Part shown: positions 63,845 to 64,000 of the stretch, in pieces
Numbering within the stretch: the first letter of the stretch is position 1
Layout of the letters: each line of letters opens with the position of its first letter
Made by a program: the position numbers and the translations under genes
Origin: Lepidostoma basale
Lineage: Eukaryota > Arthropoda > Insecta > Trichoptera > Lepidostomatidae
Assembly: GCA_022606425.2 (NCBI GenBank)
Contig: JAHDVF020001020.1
Location: 186,001 to 250,000 of the forward strand
Direction of reading: 5' to 3'
DNA: 64,000 bases
Notes under the pieces: generated by a model
Databases searched by the model: none
What the model was told of the DNA's origin: nothing
What the model saw: the letters and a program-made list of their open reading frames with translations, nothing else

Positions 63845-64000
63845 CTCACTAACTAATAAATTTAATATTTGATCGATTTGATTACGCCATGTTTTTCCTC
63901 GTCTTCATCTATTTTTAGTTTCTTTAACGTCATTTAAATATACTTTATTTTTTATTCTTTCTTCATTCATTCATTTCATATGATCAAACTAACTTATTGA
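63845..64000 (-). mobile_element. RTE1 LINE fragment at the window edge
   Basis: The tail complement CACTAACTAATAAATT is followed directly by the antisense of the TWHDQINQILN region (TTTGATCGATTTGATTACGC) and of VKKVY...MERM. The C-terminal block is deleted, as in the 22.3-kb copy. It continues beyond the window. Confidence 0.75.

Noticed and set aside
1..64000. tRNA, rRNA or snRNA genes
   Set aside because: No cloverleaf-compatible A/B box pairs or conserved rRNA/snRNA blocks were seen by eye; a covariance scan would be needed to exclude them.

Overview
The window is strongly AT-rich nuclear DNA from an animal, most likely an insect or another arthropod. Everything that can be identified is transposable-element debris: a cecropia/irritans-like mariner, several non-LTR (LINE) lineages with degraded reverse transcriptases, pogo/Tigger-like and hAT-like DNA transposons, a Helitron helicase scrap, and many short foldback repeats. 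No convincing host gene, tRNA, rRNA or CRISPR array was found. Moths or butterflies would fit the repeat style, but nothing in the sequence settles the order.

The dominant coding repeat, called RTE1 here, is a LINE whose protein carries the motifs GVKQGCVMSPWLFNLY, LLYADDAV, VLVPTLMYGSEAW, LRWFGHMERM and RSRGRPRKTWHDQINQ. About two dozen 5'-truncated, frameshifted or internally deleted copies lie on both strands. The best are 15893-17107, 29328-30603, 60646-62778 (split), 39838-40247 and 2744-3294. Copies fall into two groups by C-terminus and tail: AYPSG with a (GTTA)n tail, and AYPCG with a (GTT/GTTT)n tail. Other LINEs are RTE2-like fragments (10.8, 18.1, 26.1, 33.5, 37.1, 45.6, 52.6 and 59.1 kb), Jockey-like fragments (9.7 and 47.6 kb) and an L2/CR1-like fragment (17.8 kb, with a second 3' end at 10.6 kb).

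The main discovery candidate is a set of foldback (inverted-dimer) repeats of at least nine unrelated sequence families. In most of them the arms carry the same architecture: a CTGANGA-like core, one extra nucleotide, a short stem-loop, GAAAC, two to four nucleotides, and GTC or GTT. This is the layout of a type I hammerhead ribozyme with a very short stem III, as known from Penelope-like elements and retrozymes. The stems change sequence between families but keep pairing. The best examples are 60595-60638 (minus), 62918-62957 (minus) with 63008-63047 (plus), 30668-30708 (minus), 14017-14052 (plus) and 3433-3469 (plus).

The region records layered insertions. RTE1 copies sit inside one of the hammerhead foldbacks twice, and in one case a pogo-like transposon lies inside the RTE1 copy. 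A 600-bp repeat with an 11-bp target duplication interrupts another RTE1. An RTE2 copy interrupts an unclassified repeat. The long stretches between elements hold AT-rich DNA with only chance-length reading frames, plus a few GC-richer patches that could not be assigned.
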